64,000 nt of DNA from Streptomonospora litoralis. GTDB lineage: Bacteria > Actinomycetota > Actinomycetes > Streptosporangiales > Streptosporangiaceae. A program made the position numbers and the translations under genes. Below are positions 1 to 9,239 of this stretch, one piece after another. Where the stretch lies: the NCBI RefSeq assembly GCF_004323735.1, contig NZ_CP036455.1:5660193-5724192 (forward strand), in the 5' to 3' direction. Under the pieces are notes generated by a model. It saw only the letters and a program-made list of their open reading frames with translations, was not told where the DNA came from and made no database searches. Each line of letters opens with the position of its first letter. The stretch's first letter is position 1.

Positions 1-567
1 GTAGGGCATCCGCCCGTCCTCGCCCAGCGCAAGCATGACCTCCCGCTCCCCAGCGAGGCTGCGCACGGGGCGGCGCCCGTCGCGGGCGGACCCGCCGATC
101 GCGCTCTGCTGGCCGCGGTCCAGCGCGTCCAACCGCCAATGGCTGCCGTCGCTGGCGGTGCGGGCGACCGGAGTCAGCCGGACGGCGCGCACCCCGGGCA
201 CCGCCGCCGCCACGTCCATCGCGTAGACCGACAGGGCCTGGGTGCTCACCGCCGCGGCGGTGACCAGGACGCTGTACTCGCCGCTGACGATCTCCACGTT
301 GAGAGCGTGCGGGTGCCGCGCCAACCGTTCGGCGACCGATGTGACACCGCCCGCCCGGCAGGCCACCTCGATGAAGGCCATCGCACCCGTAGGCACCGCG
401 GGCGGGCCCGGATAGCAGGTCACCCACGCCTCGCCGTCGGCGCTCAGCCGCGCCCAGCGGCGGGACAGCGTCGATGGGTCGGTCTCCAAGGGCTCCGCCA
501 GCTCCGCCCAGGAGGCGCGGGGGGAGAGTTGGACGGCGTTGATCAGCGCGAGGTCGAGTTCGTCCAT
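1..567 (-). CDS. Lrp/AsnC-family transcriptional regulator (3' part cut by window edge)
   Basis: Reading leftward from ATG at 567 gives 189 residues with no stop before the window edge, so the C-terminus is missing. The N-terminus (MDELDLALINAVQLSPRASW) is a typical AsnC-type winged helix, followed by a RAM-like ligand-binding stretch (residues about 60-135). A second helix-turn-helix seems to begin near residue 175 (EREVMLALGEDGRMPY), which fits the double-length actinobacterial Lrp proteins. It is divergent from the ABC importer operon starting at 725, so it is a likely regulator of that operon responding to an amino-acid-like or peptide ligand. The family is clear; the ligand and target are inferred from position. 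Confidence 0.75.
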   Translation of the reverse strand, partial: MDELDLALINAVQLSPRASWAELAEPLETDPSTLSRRWARLSADGEAWVTCYPGPPAVPTGAMAFIEVACRAGGVTSVAERLARHPHALNVEIVSGEYSVLVTAAAVSTQALSVYAMDVAAAVPGVRAVRLTPVARTASDGSHWRLDALDRGQQSAIGGSARDGRRPVRSLAGEREVMLALGEDGRMPY

Positions 568-597
568 GTGTGGCCGATCTGTGCGTGAACATGCGTG

Positions 598-607
598 TAA
601 TCGATTA
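598..607. promoter_or_regulatory. Small palindrome in the Lrp/ABC divergent region
   Basis: TAATCGATTA is a perfect 10-bp palindrome in the 157-bp space between the divergent regulator and the importer operon, in an A/T-rich patch unlike its surroundings. It could be part of an Lrp-type operator or a promoter element; no binding evidence exists. Confidence 0.25.
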
Positions 608-724
608 TTTCCGGCATCTGGCCGCTTTTCTGTGCAGGTTAGCGATCCTGGCCGTGTCCAGCCAGGGGGCGGGCGGGACGCACGACACATCCCGGAAGCG
701 CACTGCGGACGCAGGGAGGATCCC

Positions 725-2272
725 TTGAGCGGAACCCGATACCGGACCGGAACGGCGGCCGTGCTCGGCATGGCCGTGCTGGCGGCGACCGCCTGTACGA
801 CCGGCGGCACAGGAGCAGGCGGAGCGGGCACCGCCGACGGGACGGTGCGGCTCGCGGTGTCCGGCGACGCCACCACCTTCGACCCCGCGCGCGGCAACGC
901 GTCCACCGACTACGAGTTCGCCCGCCTGGCCTACGACACACTGCTGAGCTTCGACACCGACGGGGAACTGGTGCCGGGGCTCGCGAAGTCGTGGGAGAAC
1001 ACGCCGACCGAGGCGACGTTCACCCTGCGCGACGGCGTGACCTGCTCCAACGGCGAGAAGCTGACCGCCACCATGGTCGCGGACACGCTGCGGCACATCG
1101 CCGACCCCGAAACCGGCTCGTCGGCCCGCTACCTGGTGTTCGGCCCGCACGAGCCGACCATCACCGCCGACGACGAAGCGGGCAAGGTCACCATCGAGCT
1201 GGACGGCCCGTGGTCGGACCTGCCGGTCGGCCTGGCCGGTTCGACGGCCTCCATCACCTGCTCCGACGACCCGGAGAAACTCAACAGCGGCGGCGCCCCC
1301 GGCACGGGCCCCTACACGCTCACCGAGTCCAAGCGCGGCGCCACCTACACCTTCACCAGGCGCGACGACTACGACTGGGCGCCCGAGCACGGCGGCGGCA
1401 TCTCCGGGAAGCGCCCCGAGAAGCTCGTCTACCAGGTGATCAGCAACGAGAGCACCGTCGCCAACCAACTGGAGACCGGTGCGCTGGACTACGCCACGTT
1501 CACCGGGACCGAGGCCCAGCGCTTCACCGACGGCGACTACACCAGTCTCTCCCGGCCGACCGTGCACATGTTCCTGGTGTTCAACCAGCGCGAGGGCCGC
1601 CCCGGCGCCGACCCCGAGGTGCGCGAGGCCGCCGCGCAGGCGGTGGACCGGGCGGCGTTCGACGAGGCCACGACCGGCGGCGCGGGAACCCTGCTGACCA
1701 GCGTCATGTCCGACCGGATCCGCTGCGTGCTCGACGACGAGTCGCTGCTGACCGGACAGGACAAGCAGGCCGCCGCCGAGGGCCTCGACGGGGTGGACGT
1801 CAAACTGGTGGGCACCAACGCGGTCGCCGGCGGCAACGGCAACGAGTACGTCCGCGCCGCGCTGGAGGAAGCCGGCGCGTCGGTGGACCTGCGCAACATC
1901 GACAACGCCTCCTGGGCCACCGACGTGCTGGGCAACCAGGGCGACTGGGACATGACCGTGATGGCCGCGCTGAACTCCTCCGGAGTGCTGACACCGACCA
2001 TGTCGCTGCTCTCCGGCGCCGAACCGCCGCAGGGCCGCAACTTCGCCGGCGTGCACAACGACAAGCTGGACCAGGGCTTCGCCGATGCGCTGTCCACCAC
2101 CGACGCCGGCGAGAAGTGCGCCGCCTGGGAGCGCGCGCAGCGCGCGATGCTCAAGCGCCACGACGTGGTGCCGCTGTCCACGGTCGACGTCTCCTTCGTG
2201 ATGGCGCCCGGGATCTCGGCGGCGGCGTTCCCCGCCGGAGTCGACACCTCCACCCTGCGGATCGAGGGCTGA
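725..2272 (+). CDS. ABC transporter substrate-binding lipoprotein (SBP_bac_5, peptide/oligopeptide type)
   Basis: Extracellular solute receptor of a Dpp/Opp-type importer, 515 aa. A TTG start at 725 is chosen because AGGGAGGA ends 4 bases upstream and the protein then begins with a short basic N-terminus, a hydrophobic stretch and a Cys (LAATAC), a plausible lipoprotein signal; the open frame further upstream has no such feature. The body contains the family hallmark of extended SBPs (TFDPARGNASTDYEFARLAY, then LAKSWE and FTLRDGV). It is the first gene of a five-gene operon with two permease and two ATPase domains and an amidohydrolase, suggesting uptake of a peptide-like or amide-containing compound. 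The substrate is unknown. Confidence 0.88.
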   Translation: MSGTRYRTGTAAVLGMAVLAATACTTGGTGAGGAGTADGTVRLAVSGDATTFDPARGNASTDYEFARLAYDTLLSFDTDGELVPGLAKSWENTPTEATFTLRDGVTCSNGEKLTATMVADTLRHIADPETGSSARYLVFGPHEPTITADDEAGKVTIELDGPWSDLPVGLAGSTASITCSDDPEKLNSGGAPGTGPYTLTESKRGATYTFTRRDDYDWAPEHGGGISGKRPEKLVYQVISNESTVANQLETGALDYATFTGTEAQRFTDGDYTSLSRPTVHMFLVFNQREGRPGADPEVREAAAQAVDRAAFDEATTGGAGTLLTSVMSDRIRCVLDDESLLTGQDKQAAAEGLDGVDVKLVGTNAVAGGNGNEYVRAALEEAGASVDLRNIDNASWATDVLGNQGDWDMTVMAALNSSGVLTPTMSLLSGAEPPQGRNFAGVHNDKLDQGFADALSTTDAGEKCAAWERAQRAMLKRHDVVPLSTVDVSFVMAPGISAAAFPAGVDTSTLRIEG

Positions 2273-2275
2273 TCC

Positions 2276-3319
2276 GTGGCCGGCTACGATCGCGCGCCGC
2301 ACGGCGGCGGTGCGACCGAGGCCGCCCCCGCCGCGACGCAGGGGGCGGCCCGGCCCGCGCGCTCGCCGTGGCCGCGCTTCCTCATGCGCCGCCTGGGCGG
2401 GGTGGCCGTCGTGCTGGCCGTCCTCGTCGTCGCGACGTTCCTGCTGGTCCAGCTGGTGCCCGGCGACCCCGCACGCCAGGTGGCCGGTCCCGACGCCACC
2501 CCGCGGCAGATCGCCGCGGTCGAGCAGCGGCTGGGCCTCGACCGGCCGCCGCTGGAGCGCTTCACCTCCTACGTCGGCGGCCTTGTCACCGGCGATCTGG
2601 GCACCTCCTTCCGGACCGGCCAACCGGTCCTGGAGGTCATCGCCGGGCGGCTGCCGTTCACCGCGCAACTCGCCCTGCTGGCGGTGCTGGCGGTACTCGT
2701 GATCGCGGTGCCGCTGGGCATGGCGGTGGCGGTGGCCTGCCGGGGCGGGCGCCGCCGCCGGCTGGACACCCTGTTCTCCACCGCCACCTCGGTCTTCGGC
2801 TCAACGCCGGAGTACATCGTGGGCACCGCGCTGGTGCTGGTGTTCGCCGTCTGGCTGGGGTGGCTGCCCGCCGCGGGCGCCGCCACCGTGCCTTCGCTGC
2901 TGCTGCCGATCGCCGCGGTGGCGCTGCCGCCGGCCTGCCATCTCTCCCGCATCGTGCGCCGCGAAGCCGCCGTCGTGCTGGAGCAGGACTACATGCGCAC
3001 GGCACGCGGCAAGCGGCTGGGCGGCTGGGCGCTGTACGTCCGCCACGCGCTGCCGAATCTGCTGACCTCGGCGCTGACACTGGGCGGGCTGCTGCTGGCG
3101 GGGCTGCTGGGCGGCACCGTCATCGTCGAGTCGGTCTTCGCCTGGCCCGGCCTGGGCACCCTCGTCGTCCAGGCCATCCTGAACCGCGACTATCCCGTCA
3201 TCCAGGGGATCGTGCTGGTTATCGGCCTGCTGGCGACCCTGGTCAACCTGTTCGTCGACGTGTGCCTGGGCGTGCTGGACCCCCGGTCCCTGCACGGGCG
3301 CGGTGAGGAGGCACGATGA
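2276..3319 (+). CDS. ABC transporter permease (DppB/OppB type)
   Basis: Inner-membrane permease of 347 aa with about six transmembrane segments and a cytoplasmic N-terminal extension of about 35 residues. The long periplasmic loop after helix 1 (VQLVPGDPARQVAG) and the EAA-type loop before the C-terminus (DYMRTARGKRLGGWALYVRH) identify it as the DppB half. The GTG start lies 3 bases after the SBP stop. Its last four bases overlap the start of the downstream fused permease-ATPase gene (ATGA), indicating translational coupling. Confidence 0.88.
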   Translation: MAGYDRAPHGGGATEAAPAATQGAARPARSPWPRFLMRRLGGVAVVLAVLVVATFLLVQLVPGDPARQVAGPDATPRQIAAVEQRLGLDRPPLERFTSYVGGLVTGDLGTSFRTGQPVLEVIAGRLPFTAQLALLAVLAVLVIAVPLGMAVAVACRGGRRRRLDTLFSTATSVFGSTPEYIVGTALVLVFAVWLGWLPAAGAATVPSLLLPIAAVALPPACHLSRIVRREAAVVLEQDYMRTARGKRLGGWALYVRHALPNLLTSALTLGGLLLAGLLGGTVIVESVFAWPGLGTLVVQAILNRDYPVIQGIVLVIGLLATLVNLFVDVCLGVLDPRSLHGRGEEAR

Positions 3320-5262
3320 GGCGGCGCCGGTCGATCCGCCTGGCCGTCGGAGCGGGCGGGCTGGGCGTGGTCGCCGTACTCGCGGTGATCGGCCCCCCGC
3401 TGTGGGGCGAGCAGGCCCGGAGCATGACGGGTGAGACCCGCGCCGCGCCCGGCCCCGAGCACTGGTTCGGCACCGACGCGCTGGGGCGCGATGTGCTCGC
3501 CCGCACGCTCGACGCCACCCGGCTGACGCTGGAGACCACCCTGGCGGCCACGGCGATCGCGGCGTGCGCGGGGATTCTGCTGGGATCGGCGATCTGGCTC
3601 GCGGGACCGCGGGTGCGCGCGGTCGGCATGCGCGTCATCGACATCATGGTGTCCTACCCGCCGCTCATCCTCGCGCTGCTGGTGACGGCGATCATGGGGG
3701 CGGGCCCGGTGGCCACCGTGGCGGCGGTGGGCGTGGCCGGCAGCCCCAACTTCGCGCGGTTGACCGCCAACCAGGCCGCAGCGATCGCCGGCCGCGACTT
3801 CATCTCCACCGCGCGGCTGCTCGGTGTGCCGGGCCGCAAACTGTTCACCCGCCACCTGCTGCCGAACATGGCCGAGCCGCTGCTGGTCATGGTCTCGGTG
3901 GCGTTCGGCAGCATCCTGGTCGCCCTCTCCGGGCTGTCGTTCTTGGGGCTGGGGGTGCAGCCGCCGCAGACCGACTGGGGTTCGCTGCTGGCCGAAGGGC
4001 TCCGCGAACTGCACACCAACCCCGCCCAGGCGATGGCACCGGCACTGGCCATCGTGGCGACCGGCGCCTGCGCGGGCCTGGTAGGCGACGCGGTGGCCGC
4101 CGCGGCCGACCCCCGTTCGGCCGCCGGGTCGGCCGGGCGGCGCGGCCGCCGATCCGGCCCGCGGGCCCCGCTCGGTGCGGCCGCCGAGTCCGTGTCCGCC
4201 GCCGAGCAAACCGCCGAGCACAATGCGCTGACCGTGCGCGGCCTGGCCGTCACCGCTCCCGACGGCACCCGGCTGGTCGACGGAGTGGACTTCGACGTGC
4301 CCCGCGGCGCCACCGTCGGCGTGGTCGGGGAGTCGGGCTCGGGCAAAACGCTCACCGCGATGGCCGCCGCGCGGCTGCTGCCCGAAGGGCTCGGCGCCGA
4401 GGCGGACGCGCTCCGGCTGGGTGAATCCGACCTCCTCGCCGACCGGCTCGACGCGAGAACGCTGGCGACCGAACTCGGCATCGTGCACCAGGACCCCTCG
4501 GCGTCGTTCAACCCCGCACTGCGCGTCGGCACCCAGATCACCGAGGTGCTGCGCGTCCATCAGCGCCTGGAGAAGGTCGCGGCCTGGCATCGGGCCGTCG
4601 ACCGCCTGCGCCAGGTGCGGGTGACCGCCCCCGAGGCCCGCATGCGCCAGTACCCGCACGAACTCTCCGGCGGTATGCGCCAGCGCGCGATGATCGCCGC
4701 GGCGCTGGCCACTTCGCCGAAGCTCATCATCGCCGACGAGCCCACGACAGCGCTCGACGTCACCGTGCAGGCCGACGTGCTGGCGCTGCTGCGCGAGGCG
4801 AACCGGCGCGACAAGGCGGCCGTGCTGCTCATCTCGCACGACATCGGCGTGGTGTCGTCGGTGTGCGACCGCATCCTGGTGATGTACGCGGGCCGGGTGG
4901 TGGAGGAGCTGACGGCCGAGGCCGTACGCCGCGGCGAGGCCGCCCACCCCTACACCCGCGCGCTGCTCGGCGCGACCCCGGCCGCCGCCTACTCTGCAGC
5001 GCGGGAGCGCGGCGAGGGGACACCCGAGCGCCTCACCGCCATTCCGGGGCGGCCGCCCGCGCCCGAGTCCCGCCCGGCGGGCTGCTCCTACGCGCCGCGG
5101 TGCCCGATCGTCTTCGACCGCTGCCGCACCGAGGACCCGGCGCCGGTGCAGGTGCAGGGAGGCCGCGGCCGCGCCGCCTGCCACGCCGCCGAGGCGGACG
5201 GGGACCGGGAGGGGCCCGGCGCACCCGCCCACGACGACACGCCCGAAGGGTCCCGCGCATGA
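3316..5262 (+). CDS. Fused ABC permease (DppC type) and ATP-binding protein (DppD type)
   Basis: A single 648-residue frame joins two subunits that are normally separate. Residues 1 to about 275 form a DppC-like permease (HWFGTDALGRDVLART motif after helix 1; EAA loop near DFISTARLLG). After a roughly 40-residue Ala/Arg-rich linker an ABC ATPase starts, with Walker A GESGSGKT (residues about 338-345), signature LSGGM near 450, Walker B LIIADEP, and a C-terminal oligopeptide-type cysteine motif (CSYAPRCPIVFDRC). It overlaps both neighbours by four bases. The frame is continuous with GC-rich third positions through the junction, so the fusion looks genuine rather than a lost stop from sequencing. 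Confidence 0.85.
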   Translation: MRRRRSIRLAVGAGGLGVVAVLAVIGPPLWGEQARSMTGETRAAPGPEHWFGTDALGRDVLARTLDATRLTLETTLAATAIAACAGILLGSAIWLAGPRVRAVGMRVIDIMVSYPPLILALLVTAIMGAGPVATVAAVGVAGSPNFARLTANQAAAIAGRDFISTARLLGVPGRKLFTRHLLPNMAEPLLVMVSVAFGSILVALSGLSFLGLGVQPPQTDWGSLLAEGLRELHTNPAQAMAPALAIVATGACAGLVGDAVAAAADPRSAAGSAGRRGRRSGPRAPLGAAAESVSAAEQTAEHNALTVRGLAVTAPDGTRLVDGVDFDVPRGATVGVVGESGSGKTLTAMAAARLLPEGLGAEADALRLGESDLLADRLDARTLATELGIVHQDPSASFNPALRVGTQITEVLRVHQRLEKVAAWHRAVDRLRQVRVTAPEARMRQYPHELSGGMRQRAMIAAALATSPKLIIADEPTTALDVTVQADVLALLREANRRDKAAVLLISHDIGVVSSVCDRILVMYAGRVVEELTAEAVRRGEAAHPYTRALLGATPAAAYSAARERGEGTPERLTAIPGRPPAPESRPAGCSYAPRCPIVFDRCRTEDPAPVQVQGGRGRAACHAAEADGDREGPGAPAHDDTPEGSRA

Positions 5263-6230
5263 CCGACGACACTCCTCCCGTCCTGGCGGCCGAAGGGCTG
5301 ACCGTCGCCTTCGGGCGCGGATCCGGGCGGCACGCGGTGCTGCGCTCGATCGACCTCGACGTGCCGCCGGGCCAGGCGCTCGGGCTGGTCGGCGAGTCCG
5401 GATCGGGCAAGTCCACGCTCGCCCGGGCCCTGGTCGGCCTGGTGCGGCCGGCCGCCGGGCGGGTGCTGCACGACGGCCGCGACCCCGCGCACATGCGCCG
5501 CGCCGAACTGGCCGAGCTGCGCCGCAGCGTGCAGCTGATCCCGCAGGACCCCTACGCCTCGCTGGATCCGCGGATGACCGTGGGCGCCGCCATCGCCGAG
5601 GCCGTCGACCCGCGCCGCGCCGACCCGCGCCGCCACGCCGATCGGATCGCCTACTGGCTGGAAACCGTCGCGCTGGAGCGCGACGCCGCCGACCGCCACC
5701 CGCACGCCTTCTCCGGCGGCCAGCGCCAGCGCGTGGCCATCGCCCGCGCACTGGCGGCGCGCCCGCGGGCGGTGATCGCCGACGAGATCACCTCGGCGCT
5801 GGACTGCTCCGTGCAGGCCGAGATCCTCAACGTCCTGGCCGACCTGCGCGCCCGGCTCGGGCTGACCATGCTGTTCATCTCCCATGATCTGACGGTGGTC
5901 CGCCACGTCAGCGACCGGGTGGCCGTGCTCTACCTGGGCCGGGTGGTCGAGCAGGGCGAGACCGAGACGCTGTACTCGGCCCCGGCCCACCCCTACACCC
6001 GGCTGCTGCTGGACAGCGTGCCCGACGGCGGCCCGCTGCCGGAGGCGCGGGAGGCCGCGGCGGCGGAGGCGCCCGACCCGCGCGACCCGCCGCGGGGTTG
6101 CGCCTTCCACCCGCGCTGCACCGCTCCCGGGCGCCGGGAGGACGTCTGCGCGGTCGCCGCCCCCGAACCGGACGGCCCGACCGCGGCGCGGTGCCACTTC
6201 CCGCTGGTGGGGGCCCACGCGGGGTCGTGA
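5259..6230 (+). CDS. ABC transporter ATP-binding protein (DppF/OppF type)
   Basis: Second ATPase of the importer, 323 aa. Walker A GESGSGKST (residues 45-53), Q-loop QLIPQDPYASLDPR, signature SGGQRQR (about 153), Walker B VIADEI followed by TSALD, and the C-terminal oligo_HPY-type cysteines (GCAFHPRCTAPGRREDVC). The ATG at 5259 overlaps the preceding stop (ATGA). In Dpp/Opp systems this subunit pairs with the DppD ATPase, which here is tethered to the permease. Confidence 0.88.
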   Translation: MTDDTPPVLAAEGLTVAFGRGSGRHAVLRSIDLDVPPGQALGLVGESGSGKSTLARALVGLVRPAAGRVLHDGRDPAHMRRAELAELRRSVQLIPQDPYASLDPRMTVGAAIAEAVDPRRADPRRHADRIAYWLETVALERDAADRHPHAFSGGQRQRVAIARALAARPRAVIADEITSALDCSVQAEILNVLADLRARLGLTMLFISHDLTVVRHVSDRVAVLYLGRVVEQGETETLYSAPAHPYTRLLLDSVPDGGPLPEAREAAAAEAPDPRDPPRGCAFHPRCTAPGRREDVCAVAAPEPDGPTAARCHFPLVGAHAGS

Positions 6231-6277
6231 ACCGGACAGGGCGCCCTCCGGGCGGCCCGAAACCGATGGGGGATGCG

Positions 6278-7927
6278 ATGGAGTACGCCGACACCGTCTT
6301 CTACAACGGTCCGGTGCTGACCATGGACGCCGCCGCGCCGCGCGCCGCCGCCCTGGCGGCCACCGGCGGCCTGATCAGCGCCGTCGGCGCCCGCGAGGAG
6401 ATCGAGCGGCTGCGCGGCCCCGGCACCGAGACGGTCGACCTGGCCGGGCGCGCGCTGCTGCCCGGATTCGTCGAAGCGCACGGCCACCCGCTGAACACGG
6501 CCTTCACGCTGGCGCCGCCCGCGCTGGACGTGCGGCCGTTCGGGTTGCCCGACGGCGCCTCCGTCTACCGGGCGATCCGCCGGCGGCTGGCCGAGAAGCC
6601 GGACGAGCCGCTGCTGGCCTACGGCATCGACCTGCTACTGCAGCGCGACCTGGAGGTCCCGACCCGCGCGCTGCTGGACGAACTGTCGCCGCGGGCGCCG
6701 CTGGTGGTGATGACCAACAGCGGGCACGCCGCCTACGCGAACACACCTGCGCTGCGTGCGGCCGGAGTCACCCGCGAGTCCGCCGATCCCGAGGGAGCCA
6801 GGTTCGTCCGCGACGCCGCCGGCGAGCCGACCGGGGAGGCGCACGAAACGGCCGCGGTGACGGAACTGTCGCGCGTCGCCCTGGCCGGGGTCACGCCGCA
6901 GTCGGCGCTCGCGGCCCTGCGGTGGACCCTCCGCCGGCACGCCGCGGCCGGCGTCACCACCGTCGCCGATCTGGCCTGCGCACCGGCGTTCCTGCCGCTG
7001 CTGGAGGCCGCCGCGCACGAGCCGGACGTCCCGGTGCGCACCCGCGCCTACCTGATCGGCGACGAGGCGCTGGCCGCCGACCCCGGCCGGCGCTTCGCCG
7101 GACACGCGCCGGCCGCCGAGCTGTGCGGTGTCGCGGGGGTGAAACTGTGGGCCGACGGCTCACCGTGGCAGGGCAGCGTCGCCACCAGCTTCCCGTTCAA
7201 GGACAACGCGGCGACGCGGCGCATCGGCCTGGCCGGGTGCCCGCACGGGCAGATGAACTACCGGCCCGAGCAGCTCGCCGACCTGGCCGCGGCGTTCACC
7301 GCAAAGGGCTTCCCGCTCGCCTGCCACGTGCACGGCGACGTCACCGCCGACGCGGTCCTGGCCGCCTGCGCCGAGGCGGCCGCCCAGGACCCCGAAACGG
7401 TGCGGCGGCTGCGCCCGCGCCTGGAGCACTGCGGGGCGCTGACCGCCGAGCAGTTCCGCCGTGCGGCCGGACTCGGCGCGACGGTCAGCCTGTTCGTGGA
7501 CCACATCCGCTACTGGGGCGGTGTCCTGGACCACGACCTGTTCGGGCGCGGACGCGCCGAGGCGTGGATGGCGGCGCGGTCGGCGCTGGACGCGGGGCAC
7601 CGGATCTCCCTGCACAACGACGGCTGCTGTTCCCCGCTCGACCCGTTGAGCAGCGTGTCGACGGCTGTAACGCGCAACTGCGACACCAACGGCGAGGTCT
7701 ACGGCGCCGACCAGCGCCTGACGGTGGAGGAGGCGCTGCGGGCGGTGACGGCGGATGCGGCCTGGCAACTGCACCTGGAGGACGAGGTGGGCACGCTGCG
7801 TCCCGGCATGCGTGCGGACCTGACCGTGCTGACCGCCGATCCGGAGGCGGTACCGGCCGCGGAGCTGCGTAGGGGCGTCCGGGTCTGCGCCACCTATCTG
7901 GGCGGACGGCGCACGTTCGCGACGTGA
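6278..7927 (+). CDS. Amidohydrolase family protein (YtcJ-like)
   Basis: About 549 aa, amidohydrolase superfamily (amidohydrolase 3 type), a metal-dependent hydrolase acting on amides, esters or cyclic amides. Seen: the small N-terminal beta domain (TVFYNGPVLTMD), the HxH-type metal site (VEAHGHP), a later histidine (LACHVHGD) and the C-terminal return to the beta domain (GTLRPGMRADLTVL). ATG 6278 is preferred because GGGGGA lies just upstream; ATG 6266 is in frame and possible. As last gene of the importer operon it may process the imported substrate in the cytoplasm, an inference from position. The substrate cannot be read from sequence. Confidence 0.82.
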   Translation: MEYADTVFYNGPVLTMDAAAPRAAALAATGGLISAVGAREEIERLRGPGTETVDLAGRALLPGFVEAHGHPLNTAFTLAPPALDVRPFGLPDGASVYRAIRRRLAEKPDEPLLAYGIDLLLQRDLEVPTRALLDELSPRAPLVVMTNSGHAAYANTPALRAAGVTRESADPEGARFVRDAAGEPTGEAHETAAVTELSRVALAGVTPQSALAALRWTLRRHAAAGVTTVADLACAPAFLPLLEAAAHEPDVPVRTRAYLIGDEALAADPGRRFAGHAPAAELCGVAGVKLWADGSPWQGSVATSFPFKDNAATRRIGLAGCPHGQMNYRPEQLADLAAAFTAKGFPLACHVHGDVTADAVLAACAEAAAQDPETVRRLRPRLEHCGALTAEQFRRAAGLGATVSLFVDHIRYWGGVLDHDLFGRGRAEAWMAARSALDAGHRISLHNDGCCSPLDPLSSVSTAVTRNCDTNGEVYGADQRLTVEEALRAVTADAAWQLHLEDEVGTLRPGMRADLTVLTADPEAVPAAELRRGVRVCATYLGGRRTFAT

Positions 7928-7972
7928 CGAACCGGCGGCGGGAAAGGCCGCACCGCCCGCGGACACACGAAG

Positions 7973-8000
7973 GCGCCCCGGGCTCGGCGGCCCGGGGCGC
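7973..8000. terminator. Bidirectional hairpin terminator
   Basis: A perfect 10-bp stem (GCGCCCCGGG / CCCGGGGCGC) with an 8-base loop lies between the convergent amidohydrolase and STAS genes. No long T run follows, as is usual in actinobacteria. Confidence 0.7.
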
Positions 8001-8050
8001 AATGCCGCTGTCGCTTTGTCGACCTGTCGGCGAGTCGGCTCGTCGCCGAC

Positions 8051-8491
8051 TCAGCTCGCTCGCGCGACGGGGCCGCCCCCGCGGGGCGTGGGCACGGCGC
8101 TACCCGCGCTCTCCGGCGGCGCGGCGCTCTCCTGGAGCCTGCCCTCGGCCTCGGCGCGGTCGGCGTAGGTACGCAGCAGACGAGGGAGACCCGTCTGCTC
8201 CAGCGCCTTCGCAGCGGGCGATTCGGCGCTCAACACGAGCGAAAGCCCGATGCCGCGCGCCTGGGTGCGCGTGTGCACCCGCTCCAGTACCTCGCGCATC
8301 TCGGACGAGCAGGAAAGCGTCGGGGTGAAGTCGATCACGAGATGCTCGATGCGCTCGTTGAGCAGCCATAGCAGCTGCTCGCGCAGGCAGCGGGTGTGCC
8401 ACGGCTCGATGCTCTGCGGAACCGTGACGACGGCCCCTCGTCCGATGTAGTCGACCTTCGCGACGATCTGCGTCGGTTGCTTCATAATCAC
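8051..8491 (-). CDS. STAS-domain protein, anti-sigma-factor-antagonist-like
   Basis: 146 aa with an N-terminal STAS fold of about 100 residues (VDYIGRGAVVTVPQSIEPWH, HLVIDFTPTLSCSSEMREVL, GIGLSLVLS) and a disordered Pro/Ala tail. The serine phospho-site region reads SCSSE instead of the usual DSSG, so regulation by an RsbW-like kinase is uncertain. Such proteins release sigma-B/F-type factors from anti-sigma factors or act as sensors. It is divergent from another STAS gene at 8853. Start GTG 8491 or ATG 8485 are equally possible. Confidence 0.7.
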   Translation of the reverse strand: MIMKQPTQIVAKVDYIGRGAVVTVPQSIEPWHTRCLREQLLWLLNERIEHLVIDFTPTLSCSSEMREVLERVHTRTQARGIGLSLVLSAESPAAKALEQTGLPRLLRTYADRAEAEGRLQESAAPPESAGSAVPTPRGGGPVARAS

Positions 8492-8852
8492 CTGACCGGA
8501 AGCCCGGTCCCCTCCTTACGGGACCTCCGATTGTGTGGGAGTTCCCGCTGACCACGGTGCGCGTGTGCGGGAGCTCCCTGGGCCGCGCCTCCGGACCCAT
8601 CCTTTTCGCTGCCCCTGGATTAATCGCCGCAAACATGAAAAAACTGCGGTCCGAAACACACAAAGGGGTCGCTGTTCTGAGGAATGAAATGATCTTCCAT
8701 GCAGGACACGCCCGAAATGGTGGATCCATAAGCGTCGTTTGCCCGACTTTGGCAAGCCGCTTGGTAGACAAGGGGAAGACCGTCGAGGAGTACGGCGGTC
8801 CGGTCCGGCCAGTGGCCTCCTCACAGCCTTCGGTCAAGGAAGACGAAGTCTC
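8492..8852. other. Divergent intergenic region between two STAS genes
   Basis: 361 bp with clearly lower GC than the flanks, including the stretch around 8600-8720. It must hold both divergent promoters. No confident -35/-10 pair, RNA gene or coding signal could be picked; short open frames here lack codon bias. Confidence 0.4.
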
Positions 8853-9209
8853 ATGCACACAGCATTCGCTTCGCCGGTCCGCTTCACAGACCGGCACACC
8901 ATCGCCGCGATGCCCGTAGAGATCGACATCCACAATCGCGACGATCTGGTGTACAGCATGCTCGGGCTACTCGCCTCGGGCCACGGCGAACTCGTCGTGG
9001 ACATGACCGAGACCACCTTCTGCGACTCTTCGGGCGTGCACGCACTGCTGCGTGCCCACCGCCGCGCACAGGCGCGCGGCCGGAAGATCTGCGTAGTCGC
9101 CCCGCACCCCAACGTCCGACGGGTTTTGGACATCTGCGGCGTCGGCCGGGTGATGCCGATCCACGGCGACCTCACCGAGGCCGTCCCGGATCGCCCCAAG
9201 GTCGCCTGA
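8853..9209 (+). CDS. STAS-domain anti-sigma factor antagonist (SpoIIAA/RsbV-like)
   Basis: 118 aa covering one STAS domain. The strand-helix core carries the canonical phospho-acceptor context (MTETTFCDSSGVHALLRAHR), with serines in DSSG as expected for substrates of RsbW/SpoIIAB-type kinases. AAGGAAG lies 10 bases before the ATG. Unlike its divergent neighbour it has no tail and an intact DSSG. No anti-sigma kinase or sigma factor gene is adjacent, so the partner is encoded elsewhere. Confidence 0.8.
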   Translation: MHTAFASPVRFTDRHTIAAMPVEIDIHNRDDLVYSMLGLLASGHGELVVDMTETTFCDSSGVHALLRAHRRAQARGRKICVVAPHPNVRRVLDICGVGRVMPIHGDLTEAVPDRPKVA

Positions 9210-9239
9210 GGGTGGTTGCGGTCCGCGCCTGTCCGGCTC

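Noticed and set aside
3190..5751. Minus-strand open frame of about 850 codons opposite the ABC genes
   Set aside because: Arg/Gly/Ala-rich shadow frame caused by GC-rich codons; the plus strand has all ABC motifs.
8533..8919. Plus-strand frame of 128 codons in the STAS divergent region
   Set aside because: Many A/T-ending codons, no ribosome-binding site, overlaps the start of the real STAS gene in another frame.
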